From positions 21,113 through 85,112 of the forward strand of contig DASXMR010000098.1 in the NCBI GenBank assembly GCA_036495525.1: a stretch of 64,000 nucleotides of DNA. Direction: 5' to 3'. This stretch comes from DASXMR01 sp036495525 (GTDB lineage Bacteria > Actinomycetota > Actinomycetes > Streptosporangiales > Streptosporangiaceae). The notes beneath the pieces were generated by a model, which was given only the letters and a program-made list of their open reading frames with translations, had not been told where the DNA came from and did not search any database. Every line of letters begins with the position of its first letter. The stretch's first letter is position 1. Of this stretch, positions 41,635-50,379 are shown in pieces. The position numbers and the translations under genes are program-made.

Positions 41635-43392
41635 GTGCAGCTCACCGGAGCCCAGGCTCTCGTCCGGAGCCTTGAGGAACAGGGCGCCGAGGTGGTCTTC
41701 GGGCTGCCCGGCGGGGCGATCCTGCCCGCCTACGACCCGATCAGGTCCTCATCGCTACGGCACGTGCTGGTACGGCACGAGCAGGGCGCGGGACACGCGG
41801 CCGAGGGGTATGCCTGGGCCACCGGCAAGGCCGGCGTGTGCATGGCGACCAGCGGGACAGGCGCGACCAACCTGGTCACCGCCATCGCCGACGCTTACAT
41901 GGACTCGGTGCCGCTGGTGGCGATCACCGGGCAGGTCCCGGGCCCCATGATCGGCACCGACGCGTTCCAGGAGGCCGACATCACCGGCATCACGCTGCCG
42001 GTGACCAAGCACAACGAGCTGGTGACCAACGCGAGCCGGATCCCGGCCGCCATCGCCGAGGCGTTCCACCTGGCGTCGACGGGCCGGCCGGGGCCGGTGC
42101 TCGTGGACGTGCCCAAGGACGTGCTGCAGGCGCCGATGACCTGGCGCGGCTGGCCGCCTGCCCTTGAGCTGCCCGGCTACCGGGTGCCTGGCGCGCCCGA
42201 CAGCGCGCTGATCAGGCAGGCAGCAGAGCTGCTGCACGGTGCGCGCCGGCCGGTGCTGTACGCCGGCGGCGGCGTGATCAAGTCGGACTCGCACGCTGAG
42301 CTGCGCGCCCTGGCCGAGGCGGCCGGCGCCCCGGTGACGACGACGCTGATGGCACGCGGCGCCTTCCCCGACGCGCACCCGCTCGCCCTCGGCATGCCGG
42401 GCATGCACGGCTGCTACACCGCGGTCGCAGCGCTGCAGGAGGCCGACCTGATCGTGGCGCTCGGGGCCAGGTTCGACGACCGGGTGACCGGCAGGCTGGC
42501 CGACTTCGCGCCGCGCGCGGCTGTGGTGCACGCCGACGTCGACCCGGCCGAGATCGGCAAGAACCGCAGTGCTGACGTGGCCATCGTCGGTGACTTGCGT
42601 GCGGTGCTCGGCGAGCTGGCCGAGTGCATGGCGGCACTGGTGCAGGCCGGGGGGCCGCCGGACACGGCCGGCTGGCTTGCCGACATCGCCGGGTGGAAGC
42701 GCCGGTTCCCGCTGCGCTACGCACAGCAGGACGACGGCCCGCTGAAGCCCCAGCACGTGGTCGAGCGGCTGTCAGCGCTCACCGGCGGCGAGGCCGTCGT
42801 GGTAGCCGGCGTCGGGCAGCACCAGATGCACGCGGCGCAGCACTTCTCCTTCGCCCGGCCCAGGTCCTGGATCAACTCCGGCGGGCTCGGCACGATGGGC
42901 TTCGCCGTGCCGGCCGCGATGGGGGCGCAGGTCGGGCGGCCGGGCGAGCTGGTCGTCGCCATCGACGGGGACGGCTGCTTCCAGATGACCGCGCAGGAGC
43001 TCGCGACCTGCGCGATCGAGAAGCTGCCGGTCAAGGTGCTGATCTTTAACAACGGCTTCCTCGGAATGGTCAGGCAGTGGCAGGAGCTGTTCTACGAGGA
43101 GCGCTACTCCGAGGTCGAGCTGGGCACCGCGATCCCCGACTACGTGAAGCTCGCCGAGGCCTACGGCTGCGCAGGACTGCGCTGCGAGCGGCCAGGCGAT
43201 GTCGACGCGGTGCTGGAGAAGGCGCTGTCCGTCACCGACGTGCCAGCCGTGGTCGACTTCCGGGTGCACGACCGGGAGGGCGTCTTCCCGATGGTGCCGG
43301 CCGGGCGGCCCAACGACGAGATAGTGCTCGGCCCCGAGTTCACCGACCAGGAGCAGCTGGCCGCTGCCCGGAGGGAGATGACCAGCCGATGA
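41635..43392 (+). CDS. ilvB: Acetolactate synthase large (catalytic) subunit
   Basis: 585 residues from the GTG at 41635, placed six nt after AGAAGGAG. TPP enzyme that condenses two pyruvates to acetolactate, or pyruvate with 2-oxobutanoate to acetohydroxybutyrate. The catalytic Glu is E49 in LVRHEQGAGHAAEGYA. Further motifs are TSGTGATNLVTAIADAYMDSVPLVAITGQV, SWINSGGLGTMGFAVPAAMGAQ and the TPP-binding DGDGCFQMTAQELATC...FNNGFLGMVRQWQ. An ATG two bases from its stop begins the regulatory subunit (ATGA overlap). Its expression is probably governed by the leader-peptide attenuator. Confidence 0.97.
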   Translation: MQLTGAQALVRSLEEQGAEVVFGLPGGAILPAYDPIRSSSLRHVLVRHEQGAGHAAEGYAWATGKAGVCMATSGTGATNLVTAIADAYMDSVPLVAITGQVPGPMIGTDAFQEADITGITLPVTKHNELVTNASRIPAAIAEAFHLASTGRPGPVLVDVPKDVLQAPMTWRGWPPALELPGYRVPGAPDSALIRQAAELLHGARRPVLYAGGGVIKSDSHAELRALAEAAGAPVTTTLMARGAFPDAHPLALGMPGMHGCYTAVAALQEADLIVALGARFDDRVTGRLADFAPRAAVVHADVDPAEIGKNRSADVAIVGDLRAVLGELAECMAALVQAGGPPDTAGWLADIAGWKRRFPLRYAQQDDGPLKPQHVVERLSALTGGEAVVVAGVGQHQMHAAQHFSFARPRSWINSGGLGTMGFAVPAAMGAQVGRPGELVVAIDGDGCFQMTAQELATCAIEKLPVKVLIFNNGFLGMVRQWQELFYEERYSEVELGTAIPDYVKLAEAYGCAGLRCERPGDVDAVLEKALSVTDVPAVVDFRVHDREGVFPMVPAGRPNDEIVLGPEFTDQEQLAAARREMTSR

Positions 43393-43931
43393 GCACGCAC
43401 ACCCTGTCGGTGCTGGTGGAGAACAAGCCCGGCGTGCTCAGCCATGTCGCCGGCCTGTTTTCCCGGCGCGCGTTCAACATCTCCTCGCTGGCCGTCGGGC
43501 CGACCGAGGACGAGCGCGTCAGCCGGATGACGATCGTGGTGGACGGCGCGTCCACGCCCGTCGAGCAGGTGAGCAAGCAGCTGGAGAAGCTGGTCCGGGT
43601 GCTCAAGGTGGTCGAGCTGAGAGAGGAAGCGGCGGTCGAGCGCGAGCTCGCGCTGATCAAGGTGCGGGCCGAGCCCGGCATGCGCGGCCAGCTGCTCGAA
43701 GTGGCGACCGTCTTCCGCGCCAGCGTGGTGGACATGAGCCCGGCGACCATCGTGCTTGAGGCGGTGAGCAGCCCGGCGAAGCTCGACGCGCTGCTCGCCA
43801 TGCTCGAGTCATACGGCACCTGCGAGCTGGTGCGCACCGGCCGGATCGCGCTGGCGCGCGGCAGCGAGACGATCACCGGCCGCCCGGCCGCCGAGCCCGG
43901 CCGCCCGGCAGTCGCTGAGCCGGCCGCCTGA
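43389..43931 (+). CDS. ilvN: Acetolactate synthase small (regulatory) subunit
   Basis: 180 residues, starting at the ATGA overlap with ilvB. An N-terminal ACT domain (TLSVLVENKPGVLSHVAGLFSRRAFNISSLAVGPTEDERVSRMTIVV) binds valine for feedback inhibition; the C-terminal domain (ELALIKVRAEPGMRGQLLEVATVFRASVVDMSPATIVLE) activates IlvB. A short Pro/Ala-rich tail follows. Length is near the family norm. Confidence 0.96.
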   Translation: MSTHTLSVLVENKPGVLSHVAGLFSRRAFNISSLAVGPTEDERVSRMTIVVDGASTPVEQVSKQLEKLVRVLKVVELREEAAVERELALIKVRAEPGMRGQLLEVATVFRASVVDMSPATIVLEAVSSPAKLDALLAMLESYGTCELVRTGRIALARGSETITGRPAAEPGRPAVAEPAA

Positions 43932-43987
43932 CCTCGCGCGACTGGCCGCACGAGACCTGACTGAACCGACTGAAGGGACGTCTTCCG

Positions 43988-45001
43988 ATGGCAACCGTCT
44001 ACTACGACAGCGACGCCGACCTCGGCCTGATCCAGGGCCGCAAGATCGCCGTGCTCGGCTTCGGCTCGCAGGGCCACGCGCACGCGCTCAGCCTGCGCGA
44101 CTCCGGCTGCGAGGTCCGGGTTGGCCTGCTGGCCGGCTCGGGCTCGCGCAGCCGGGCCGAGGCCGCCGGGCTGACGGTCAGTGAGCCGGCTGACGCGTGC
44201 GCCTGGGCCGACGTGATCATGGTGCTGACCCCGGACACCGGCCAGCGCCGGCTGTACGCCGATGCGATCGAGCCGAACCTGCGCGGCGGCGACGCGCTGA
44301 TGTTCGCGCACGGGTTCAACATCCACTACGGGTACATCACCCCGCCCGCTGAGGTGGACGTGGCGATGGTCGCGCCCAAGGCGCCAGGCCACCTGGTGCG
44401 CCGCCAGTTCGAGGCGGGCCAGGGCACCCCGGTGCTGGTCGCCGTCGCGCAGGACGCCACCGGCAAGGCCTGGGACCTGGCCCGCTCCTACGCCAGCGCG
44501 ATCGGCGGCACCCGGGCCGGCGCGCTGGTCACCACGTTCAGCGAGGAGACCGAGAGCGACCTGTTCGGCGAGCAGGCGGTGCTGTGCGGCGGCGTGACCG
44601 CGCTGGTCAACGCGGGGTTCGAGACCCTGGTCCAGGCTGGCTACCAGCCCGAGGTCGCGTACTTCGAGTGCCTGCACGAGCTCAAGCTGATCGTGGACCT
44701 GATGTACGAGGGCGGGCTGCGCGGGATGCGCTACTCGGTCAGCGACACCGCCGAGTACGGCGACCTGACCAGGGGCCCGCTGGTCATCGCTGAGCCGACC
44801 AGGCAGGCGATGGCGGCGCTGCTGGCCGACATCCAGTCCGGCGAGTTCGCCAGGGAATGGGTCAGCGAGGACGACAACGGCCGGCCGAACTTCGAGCGGC
44901 TCAGGCAGCAGGCAGCCGGCAGCCAGATCGAGCAGACCGGCAGGCCGCTGCGGCAGATGATGAGCTGGCTCGCCGCCCCGGCCGACGAGGCCGGCCAGTG
45001 A
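43988..45001 (+). CDS. ilvC: Ketol-acid reductoisomerase (class I)
   Basis: 337 residues. Converts acetolactate/acetohydroxybutyrate to the dihydroxy acids using NADPH and Mg2+. The Rossmann motif is GFGSQGHAHALSLRDSG; the cofactor loop carries GSGSRSR, consistent with NADPH use. Knotted C-terminal domain markers are VAPKAPGHLVRRQF, SEETESDLFGEQAVLCGG, EVAYFECLHELKLIVDLMYEGG and MRYSVSDTAEYGDL. It lies 56 nt after ilvN, and its stop overlaps the leuB start (GTGA). Confidence 0.97.
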   Translation: MATVYYDSDADLGLIQGRKIAVLGFGSQGHAHALSLRDSGCEVRVGLLAGSGSRSRAEAAGLTVSEPADACAWADVIMVLTPDTGQRRLYADAIEPNLRGGDALMFAHGFNIHYGYITPPAEVDVAMVAPKAPGHLVRRQFEAGQGTPVLVAVAQDATGKAWDLARSYASAIGGTRAGALVTTFSEETESDLFGEQAVLCGGVTALVNAGFETLVQAGYQPEVAYFECLHELKLIVDLMYEGGLRGMRYSVSDTAEYGDLTRGPLVIAEPTRQAMAALLADIQSGEFAREWVSEDDNGRPNFERLRQQAAGSQIEQTGRPLRQMMSWLAAPADEAGQ

Positions 45002-46071
45002 GCACCCCGGATCCGGTAGCCGGGCAGGCGCGCAGCTACCAGGTGACCGTGCTGGCTGGCGACGGCGTCGGGCCCGAGGTCACCGGCGTCGCCCGGCGCT
45101 GCGTGGACGCGGTGGCTGCCGCTCGCTGCTTCACCGTTGCCTGGCGGGACTGCGCGCTCGGCGCCCGGCACTTCCTCGACACCGGCGAGGTGCTGCCGGA
45201 ACCCGAGCTGGCCGGGCTGCGTGCCGCGGACGCGGTCCTGCTCGGCGCCGTCGGCAGCCCACTGGTGCCGCCAGGCGTGCTGGAGCGCGGCTTGCTGCTG
45301 CGGCTGCGCGCCGAACTGGACCTGTATGTAAACCTGCGCCCGGCCGTGACCCGACGTGGCGCGCCCACCGCCGGGCAGCCGGCCGCCGAACTTGACCTGG
45401 TGATCGTGCGGGAGAACACCGAGGGCCTGTACGCGGGCGCTGGCGGTACGGTGCACCGCGGCACGGCGTTCGAGACCGCCACCGAGGAGTCGCTGAACAC
45501 CAGGGCCGGGGTCGAGCGCTGCCTGCGCTACGCCGCTGACCTGGCGGCGCGGCGGCGCGGCCGGCTGACCCTCGTGCACAAGACCAACGTGCTGGTGCAC
45601 GCCGGCGACCTGTGGCGGCGGGCCGCCGAGGAGGTGGCGGCCAGCGCCGCGGTCGCGCTCGACTACGCGCACGTCGACGCGGCTTGCCTGTACCTGGTCG
45701 CTGACCCGGCCAGGTTCGACGTGATCGTCACCGACAACCTGTTCGGCGACATCCTGAGTGACCTGGCCGCCGCGCTGACCGGCGGGCTCGGGCTGGCGCC
45801 CAGCGGCAATCTCAACCCGGACCGCACCGGCCCGTCAGTGTTCGAGCCGGTGCACGGCTCGGCGCCGGACATCGCGGGCACCGGGCGGGCGAACCCGGCC
45901 GGCGCCGTGCTATCGGCTTCGCTGATGCTCAGCCACCTGGGCGAGGAAGACGCGGCCGCCGACCTGGACGCCGCGGTGTCAGCGGTGCTGGCCGGCGGCG
46001 CGCCGGACAGCACGGCGGGCTGGGAGGAACAGCTCCAGGCGGCCCTCACCGGTGCGGTGAGCGCGCGGTGA
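44998..46071 (+). CDS. leuB: 3-isopropylmalate dehydrogenase
   Basis: 357 residues, GTG start overlapping the ilvC stop. Oxidative decarboxylase of the isocitrate/isopropylmalate dehydrogenase family: VLAGDGVGPEV, LLGAVGSP, LYVNLRPAV, VIVRENTEGLYAGAGG, HKTNVL, VTDNLFGDILSDLAAALTGGLGLAPSGN and EPVHGSAPDIAGTGRANPAG. It serves leucine synthesis and, with citramalate present, can also make 2-oxobutanoate from 3-methylmalate. Its place between ilvC and cimA supports the dual role. Confidence 0.95.
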   Translation: MSTPDPVAGQARSYQVTVLAGDGVGPEVTGVARRCVDAVAAARCFTVAWRDCALGARHFLDTGEVLPEPELAGLRAADAVLLGAVGSPLVPPGVLERGLLLRLRAELDLYVNLRPAVTRRGAPTAGQPAAELDLVIVRENTEGLYAGAGGTVHRGTAFETATEESLNTRAGVERCLRYAADLAARRRGRLTLVHKTNVLVHAGDLWRRAAEEVAASAAVALDYAHVDAACLYLVADPARFDVIVTDNLFGDILSDLAAALTGGLGLAPSGNLNPDRTGPSVFEPVHGSAPDIAGTGRANPAGAVLSASLMLSHLGEEDAAADLDAAVSAVLAGGAPDSTAGWEEQLQAALTGAVSAR

Positions 46072-47822
46072 GGCCGGCGGAGAGCGCGGCCGGCCGGGCG
46101 GCCTCGGGGGCCAGCCCGGCCGGTCCCCGGGGCCAGGCGGCCCGGCCGGCCGGACCTGCCGGGCCGAAAGTCGAGATCTACGACACGACGCTGCGGGACG
46201 GGTCACAGCAGGTCGGGCTCGACCTCACGGTGGCTGACAAGATCAGGGTCGCGATGGCGCTTGACGGCCTCGGCGTGGACGTGATTGAGGGCGGCTGGCC
46301 AGGCTCGAACCCGAAGGACGCCGAGTTCTTCGCCAGGGCGGCCGGGATGCGCTGGCGGCATGCCTCGCTCGCCGCGTTCGGCTCCACCAGGCCGCCCAGG
46401 CGCAGCGCTGACGACGACCAGAACCTGGCCGCGCTGCTGGCCGCGCAGACCCCGATCGTCACGCTGGTCGGCAAGGCGTGGACGCTGCACGTGTCCGAGG
46501 CGCTGCGCACCACCAGGGAGGAAAACCTGGCCATGGTCGCTGAGTCGGTGGCCCTGATGGCGGCGGCCGGCCGGCGGGTGGTCTTCGACGCCGAGCACTT
46601 CTTCGACGGGTACGCCGCCGACCGCGGCTACGCGCTTGAGGTGCTCGCCGCCGCCGCTGACGCCGGCGCGGACACGCTGGTGCTGTGCGACACCAACGGC
46701 GGCACCCTGCCCGACGACGTGACCCGGATCGTGCACGAGGTCACCTCGGCGGGCCGGGCCAGGATCGGCGTGCACTTCCACAACGACGCTGCCTGCGCGG
46801 TTGCCAACTCGGTGGTGGCGGTCGCCGCTGGCGGGCTGCACGTGCAGGGCGCGGCGAACGGCTACGGCGAGCGCTGCGGCAACGCTGACCTGTTCGCCGT
46901 CATCGCCGGCCTGGAGCTGAAGCGCGGCCACGAGCTGCTGCCGCCAGGCCGGCTCGCCGCGCTGGCGTCCACCGCGCGGGCCATCGCCGAGTACGCGAAC
47001 CTGCCGTTCGAGCAGCGGCAGCCGTACGTCGGGCCGTCCGCGTTCAGCACCAAGGCCGGGCTGCACGCCTCGGCGATCGCCCGCCGCCCGGACGCCTACT
47101 CGCACGTAGATCCGGGCACGGTGGGCAACCAGGCCAGGGTGCTGGTCAGCGAGCTGGCCGGGCGCAGCAACGTGCTGGCCAAGGCGGCCGAGCTCGGCCT
47201 GGACCTGAGCGCCGACCCGGAGCTGGCCGGCCAGGTGCTCGACCAGGTCAAGGCGGCCGAGCACCGCGGGTACGCGTTCGAGGCCGCCGACGCCTCGTTC
47301 GAGCTGCTGGTGCGCCGGATCACCGGGACCCTGCCGAGCTGGTTCGAGCTCGAGGGATACCGGGCGGTGATCGAGCGGGCCGGCCAGCAGGACCGCAGCG
47401 AGGCGATCGTCCGGCTGCTGCTCGGCGATCGTCGCGTCGTGGCGGTCGGCGAGGGCGTCGGGCCGGTGCACGCGCTTGACCAGGCGCTGCGCCGCGGCCT
47501 GGCCGAGCGCTACCCGGCGCTGGCCGGCATCCGCCTGGTGGACTACAAGGTCCGCATCCTGGACGGCCGGGCCGCGACCAGCGCTGTCACCAGGGTGACG
47601 CTGACCTCAGCCGACGATGATGGTGAGTGGACCACCGTCGGGGTGTGCGACGACATCGTCACCGCTTCCTGGGAGGCGCTGGCCGATGGCGTGTGCTACG
47701 GCCTGCTGCGGGCCGGCGCCGAGGCAGCGCACGCCGCGGCCGGCCAGCCAGCCGCGGCCGCCGGCCGCGTTCCCGTTCCGCTCGGCGCGCCTGCCGGGCC
47801 GCATCTTCCGGAGGGACAATGA
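46068..47822 (+). CDS. cimA: (R)-citramalate synthase
   Basis: 584 residues, GTG start overlapping leuB by four nt. HMGL-like Claisen condensing enzyme: KVEIYDTTLRDGSQQVGLDLTV, DVIEGGWPGSNPKD, VFDAEHFFDGYAADRGYALEVL, LCDTNGGTLPDDV, HFHNDAACAVANSVVAV and NGYGERCGNADL. A C-terminal LeuA-type regulatory domain (KVRILDGRAATSAVTRVTLTSADDDGEWTTVGV) follows. EHFFDGY is typical of the citramalate-synthase branch rather than isopropylmalate synthase. It makes citramalate from pyruvate and acetyl-CoA, the first step of threonine-independent isoleucine synthesis. An Ala/Pro/Gly-rich N-terminal leader of about 30 residues may not be translated from this exact start. Confidence 0.9.
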   Translation: MRPAESAAGRAASGASPAGPRGQAARPAGPAGPKVEIYDTTLRDGSQQVGLDLTVADKIRVAMALDGLGVDVIEGGWPGSNPKDAEFFARAAGMRWRHASLAAFGSTRPPRRSADDDQNLAALLAAQTPIVTLVGKAWTLHVSEALRTTREENLAMVAESVALMAAAGRRVVFDAEHFFDGYAADRGYALEVLAAAADAGADTLVLCDTNGGTLPDDVTRIVHEVTSAGRARIGVHFHNDAACAVANSVVAVAAGGLHVQGAANGYGERCGNADLFAVIAGLELKRGHELLPPGRLAALASTARAIAEYANLPFEQRQPYVGPSAFSTKAGLHASAIARRPDAYSHVDPGTVGNQARVLVSELAGRSNVLAKAAELGLDLSADPELAGQVLDQVKAAEHRGYAFEAADASFELLVRRITGTLPSWFELEGYRAVIERAGQQDRSEAIVRLLLGDRRVVAVGEGVGPVHALDQALRRGLAERYPALAGIRLVDYKVRILDGRAATSAVTRVTLTSADDDGEWTTVGVCDDIVTASWEALADGVCYGLLRAGAEAAHAAAGQPAAAAGRVPVPLGAPAGPHLPEGQ

Positions 47823-49501
47823 CCAGCCAGCTGCCGCGGCCGCGGTCCGGCCCGCTCACCACAGGGCCGTCCAGGGCGCCGGCCCGCGCGATGCTGCGTG
47901 CCGTCGGCCTCAGCGACGAGGACCTCGAGCGGCCCCAGGTCGGCGTCGCGTCGTCGTGGAACGAGGTAACCCCGTGCAACGTGCACCTGGGCGGGCTCGC
48001 CTCGGCCGCCAAGGACGGCGTGCGGCAGGCGGGCGCCGTGCCGTTCGAGTTCGGCACCATCGCGGTCTCGGACGGGATCTCGATGGGCACCGAGGGCATG
48101 AAGGCGTCGCTGATCAGCCGCGAGATCATCGCCGACTCGGTCGAGCTGATGGTGATGGCGGAGGGGTTCGACGCGCTGGTCGCGATCGCCGGGTGTGACA
48201 AGTCGCTGCCCGGCATGCTGATGGCCTGCGCCCGGCTTGACGTGCCGGCCGCGTTCCTGTACGGCGGGACGATCCTGCCGGGCTGGGCGCACGGCCGCTC
48301 GCTCACCATCCAGGACGTGTTCGAGGCGGTGGGCAGCCACGCGGCCGGCGAGATCGGCGACCGCGAGCTGGCCGACATCGAGCGCGCCGCCTGCCCCGGC
48401 GCCGGGTCCTGCGCAGGCATGTACACCGCGAACACGATGTCAGCGTGCGCCGAGGCGCTGGGCATGGCGCTGCCGGGCTCGGCTACCGCGCCCGCCGTCT
48501 CGGCTGAGCGCACCGAGCTGGCCAGGCGCACCGGCGAGGTCACGGTGCAGGCCCTGGCCACCGGGCTGCGCCCGCGGCAGATCATGACCAGGGCGGCCTT
48601 CCTGAACGCGGCCGCCGTGGTGATGGCCACCGCCGGGTCGACCAACGCGGTGCTGCACCTGCTCGCCATCGCGCACGAGGCCGGCGTGGCGCTGACCCTT
48701 GACGACTTCGACGCGGTCAGCCGGCGCACGCCGCACATCGTGTCGATGCGCCCGGCCGGGCGGTTCGTAATGAGCGAGCTGGACCAGGCCGGCGGGCTGC
48801 CGGTGGTGCTGCGCGAGCTGCTGTCGGCCGGGCTGGTCGACGGCGACACCGTGGCGGTCAACGGCCGGACCCTGGCGCAGAACGTCGAGGACGCGCTCGA
48901 GCCCGACGGCGACGCGGTGCGGCCGGTCAAGGACCCGTTCAAGCCGGACGGCGGGCTAGCCATCCTGCGCGGCAACCTCGCGCCTGCCGGCGCGGTGGTG
49001 AAGACACCGGGAATCGAGGACCTGCGGTTCGAGGGTACCGCGCGGGTGTTCGAGCGGGAGGAAGACTGCTTCGACGCGGTCTCCGCTGGCCGGGTCAGCC
49101 GCGGTTCCGTGGTCGTCATCAGGAACGAGGGCCCGCGCGGCGGTCCCGGCATGCGGGAGATGCTCGCGGTCACCGCGGCGATCAAGGGCGCTGGCCTCGG
49201 CCGTGACGTGGTACTGGTCACCGACGGCCGGTTCTCCGGCGCGACTTTCGGCGCCTGCGTAGCGCACGCCGCCCCGGAGGCGTTCGACGGCGGCCCGATC
49301 GCGCTGGTCAGCGACGGCGACCGGATCGTGCTCGACGTGCCTGGCCGCCGGCTTGAGCTGCTGGTCGATGACGCCGAGCTGGCCCGCCGCCGGGCGGGCT
49401 GGTCGGCACCCGAGCCCAGGTACGCCTCGGGCGCGCTGGCCAAGTACGCGGCGCTGGTCTCCGGCGCGGACCAGGGGGCGGTGTGCGCGGCGCCCGGCTA
49501 G
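47819..49501 (+). CDS. ilvD: Dihydroxyacid dehydratase
   Basis: 560 residues from the ATG at 47819 (ATGA overlap with cimA). Fe-S dehydratase giving the keto acids of valine and isoleucine. The three cluster cysteines are C53 (TPCNVHL), C126 (AGCDKSLPGML) and C198 (GSCAGMYTANTMSA). Other landmarks are VSDGISMGTEGMKASLISREIIADS, FEGTARVFEREED, VIRNEGPRGGPGMREML and LVTDGRFSGATFG. It closes the coupled ilv-leu gene string. Confidence 0.96.
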   Translation: MTSQLPRPRSGPLTTGPSRAPARAMLRAVGLSDEDLERPQVGVASSWNEVTPCNVHLGGLASAAKDGVRQAGAVPFEFGTIAVSDGISMGTEGMKASLISREIIADSVELMVMAEGFDALVAIAGCDKSLPGMLMACARLDVPAAFLYGGTILPGWAHGRSLTIQDVFEAVGSHAAGEIGDRELADIERAACPGAGSCAGMYTANTMSACAEALGMALPGSATAPAVSAERTELARRTGEVTVQALATGLRPRQIMTRAAFLNAAAVVMATAGSTNAVLHLLAIAHEAGVALTLDDFDAVSRRTPHIVSMRPAGRFVMSELDQAGGLPVVLRELLSAGLVDGDTVAVNGRTLAQNVEDALEPDGDAVRPVKDPFKPDGGLAILRGNLAPAGAVVKTPGIEDLRFEGTARVFEREEDCFDAVSAGRVSRGSVVVIRNEGPRGGPGMREMLAVTAAIKGAGLGRDVVLVTDGRFSGATFGACVAHAAPEAFDGGPIALVSDGDRIVLDVPGRRLELLVDDAELARRRAGWSAPEPRYASGALAKYAALVSGADQGAVCAAPG

Positions 49502-49602
49502 AGAGGTCAGGGCCGGTCCGGCCCGCCGCTGCTGCTAGCCTCGGGTCTCGCCCGGGGCCCGAGCTTCGCCCCGTGGCCCGGACCACTGGCTGCGGGACAC
49601 CC

Positions 49603-50379
49603 TTGATTGCGGACAACGTCAAAGTCATCGCGTTCGACCTGGACGACACCCTGGCGGTGTCTAAGTCACCGATCGATCAGCGGATGGCGGGGCTGCTCGG
49701 CCGGCTGCTATCGGTCGTCGAGGTCTGCGTGATCTCCGGTGGCCGCTACGAGCAGTTCGAGAAGCAGGTTCTCGACCGGCTGGACGCCGGGCCGGAAGCC
49801 CTGGCCGGCCTGCACCTGATGCCGACCTGCGGCACCCGGTATTACCGCTGGCGGGACGCTGGCTGGCGGCAGGTCTACGCCGAGGATCTCAGCGACGCTG
49901 AAAAGGGCCGGGTCGCGCAGGTGCTGACCGAGGGCGCGCAGCAGCTTGGCCTGTGGGAGAGCAACCCGTGGGGCGAGCTGATCGAGGACCGGGGCAGCCA
50001 GGTCACCTACTCCGCGCTCGGCCAGGAAGCACCGCCAGACGCGAAGTACGCCTGGGACCCTGGCAACGACAAGAAGCAGCGGCTGCGCGCGTACGCCGCC
50101 GAGCGGCTGGCTGACCTTGAAGTCCGGGTTGGCGGCTCCACCTCGGTGGACGTGACCCGCAAGGGCATCGACAAGGCCTACGGCATCCGGCGGCTCATCG
50201 ACTTCCTCGGCCTGGCCCCCGACCAGATGCTTTTCGTCGGCGACCGGCTGGAAGAAGGCGGCAACGACTTCCCGGTCCTGGCCACCGGAGTGCCGTGCAT
50301 CGCGGTGTCCAGCTGGCAGGAGACCGCCGACTACATCGAGGGCTTCCTCGCCGCCAGGGCCGGCGGCTGCGCTAGCTGA
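49603..50379 (+). CDS. HAD-IIB hydrolase, phosphomannomutase-like
   Basis: 258 residues from a TTG at 49603; a GTG at 49573 is an alternative. HAD nucleophile motif FDLDDTLAVSKSPID, motif II in VCVISGGRYEQFEKQV, motif III Lys in DVTRKGIDKAYGIRRLIDFL, and motif IV GDRLEEGGNDFPVLATG. This layout resembles the eukaryotic-type phosphomannomutase branch of HAD-IIB proteins. It overlaps the end of the convergent phosphoglucomutase gene by 8 nt. A role in hexose-phosphate metabolism is plausible. The precise start is uncertain. Confidence 0.85.
   Translation: MIADNVKVIAFDLDDTLAVSKSPIDQRMAGLLGRLLSVVEVCVISGGRYEQFEKQVLDRLDAGPEALAGLHLMPTCGTRYYRWRDAGWRQVYAEDLSDAEKGRVAQVLTEGAQQLGLWESNPWGELIEDRGSQVTYSALGQEAPPDAKYAWDPGNDKKQRLRAYAAERLADLEVRVGGSTSVDVTRKGIDKAYGIRRLIDFLGLAPDQMLFVGDRLEEGGNDFPVLATGVPCIAVSSWQETADYIEGFLAARAGGCAS

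Noticed and set aside
47659..49443. Long antisense open frame opposite ilvD (594 codons) and similar long frames opposite uppP, the amidohydrolase and cimA
   Set aside because: These arise from the high third-position GC of the real genes. The translated products are low-complexity Arg/Ala/Gly/Pro/Ser sequences without family motifs, while the sense frames are unmistakable.
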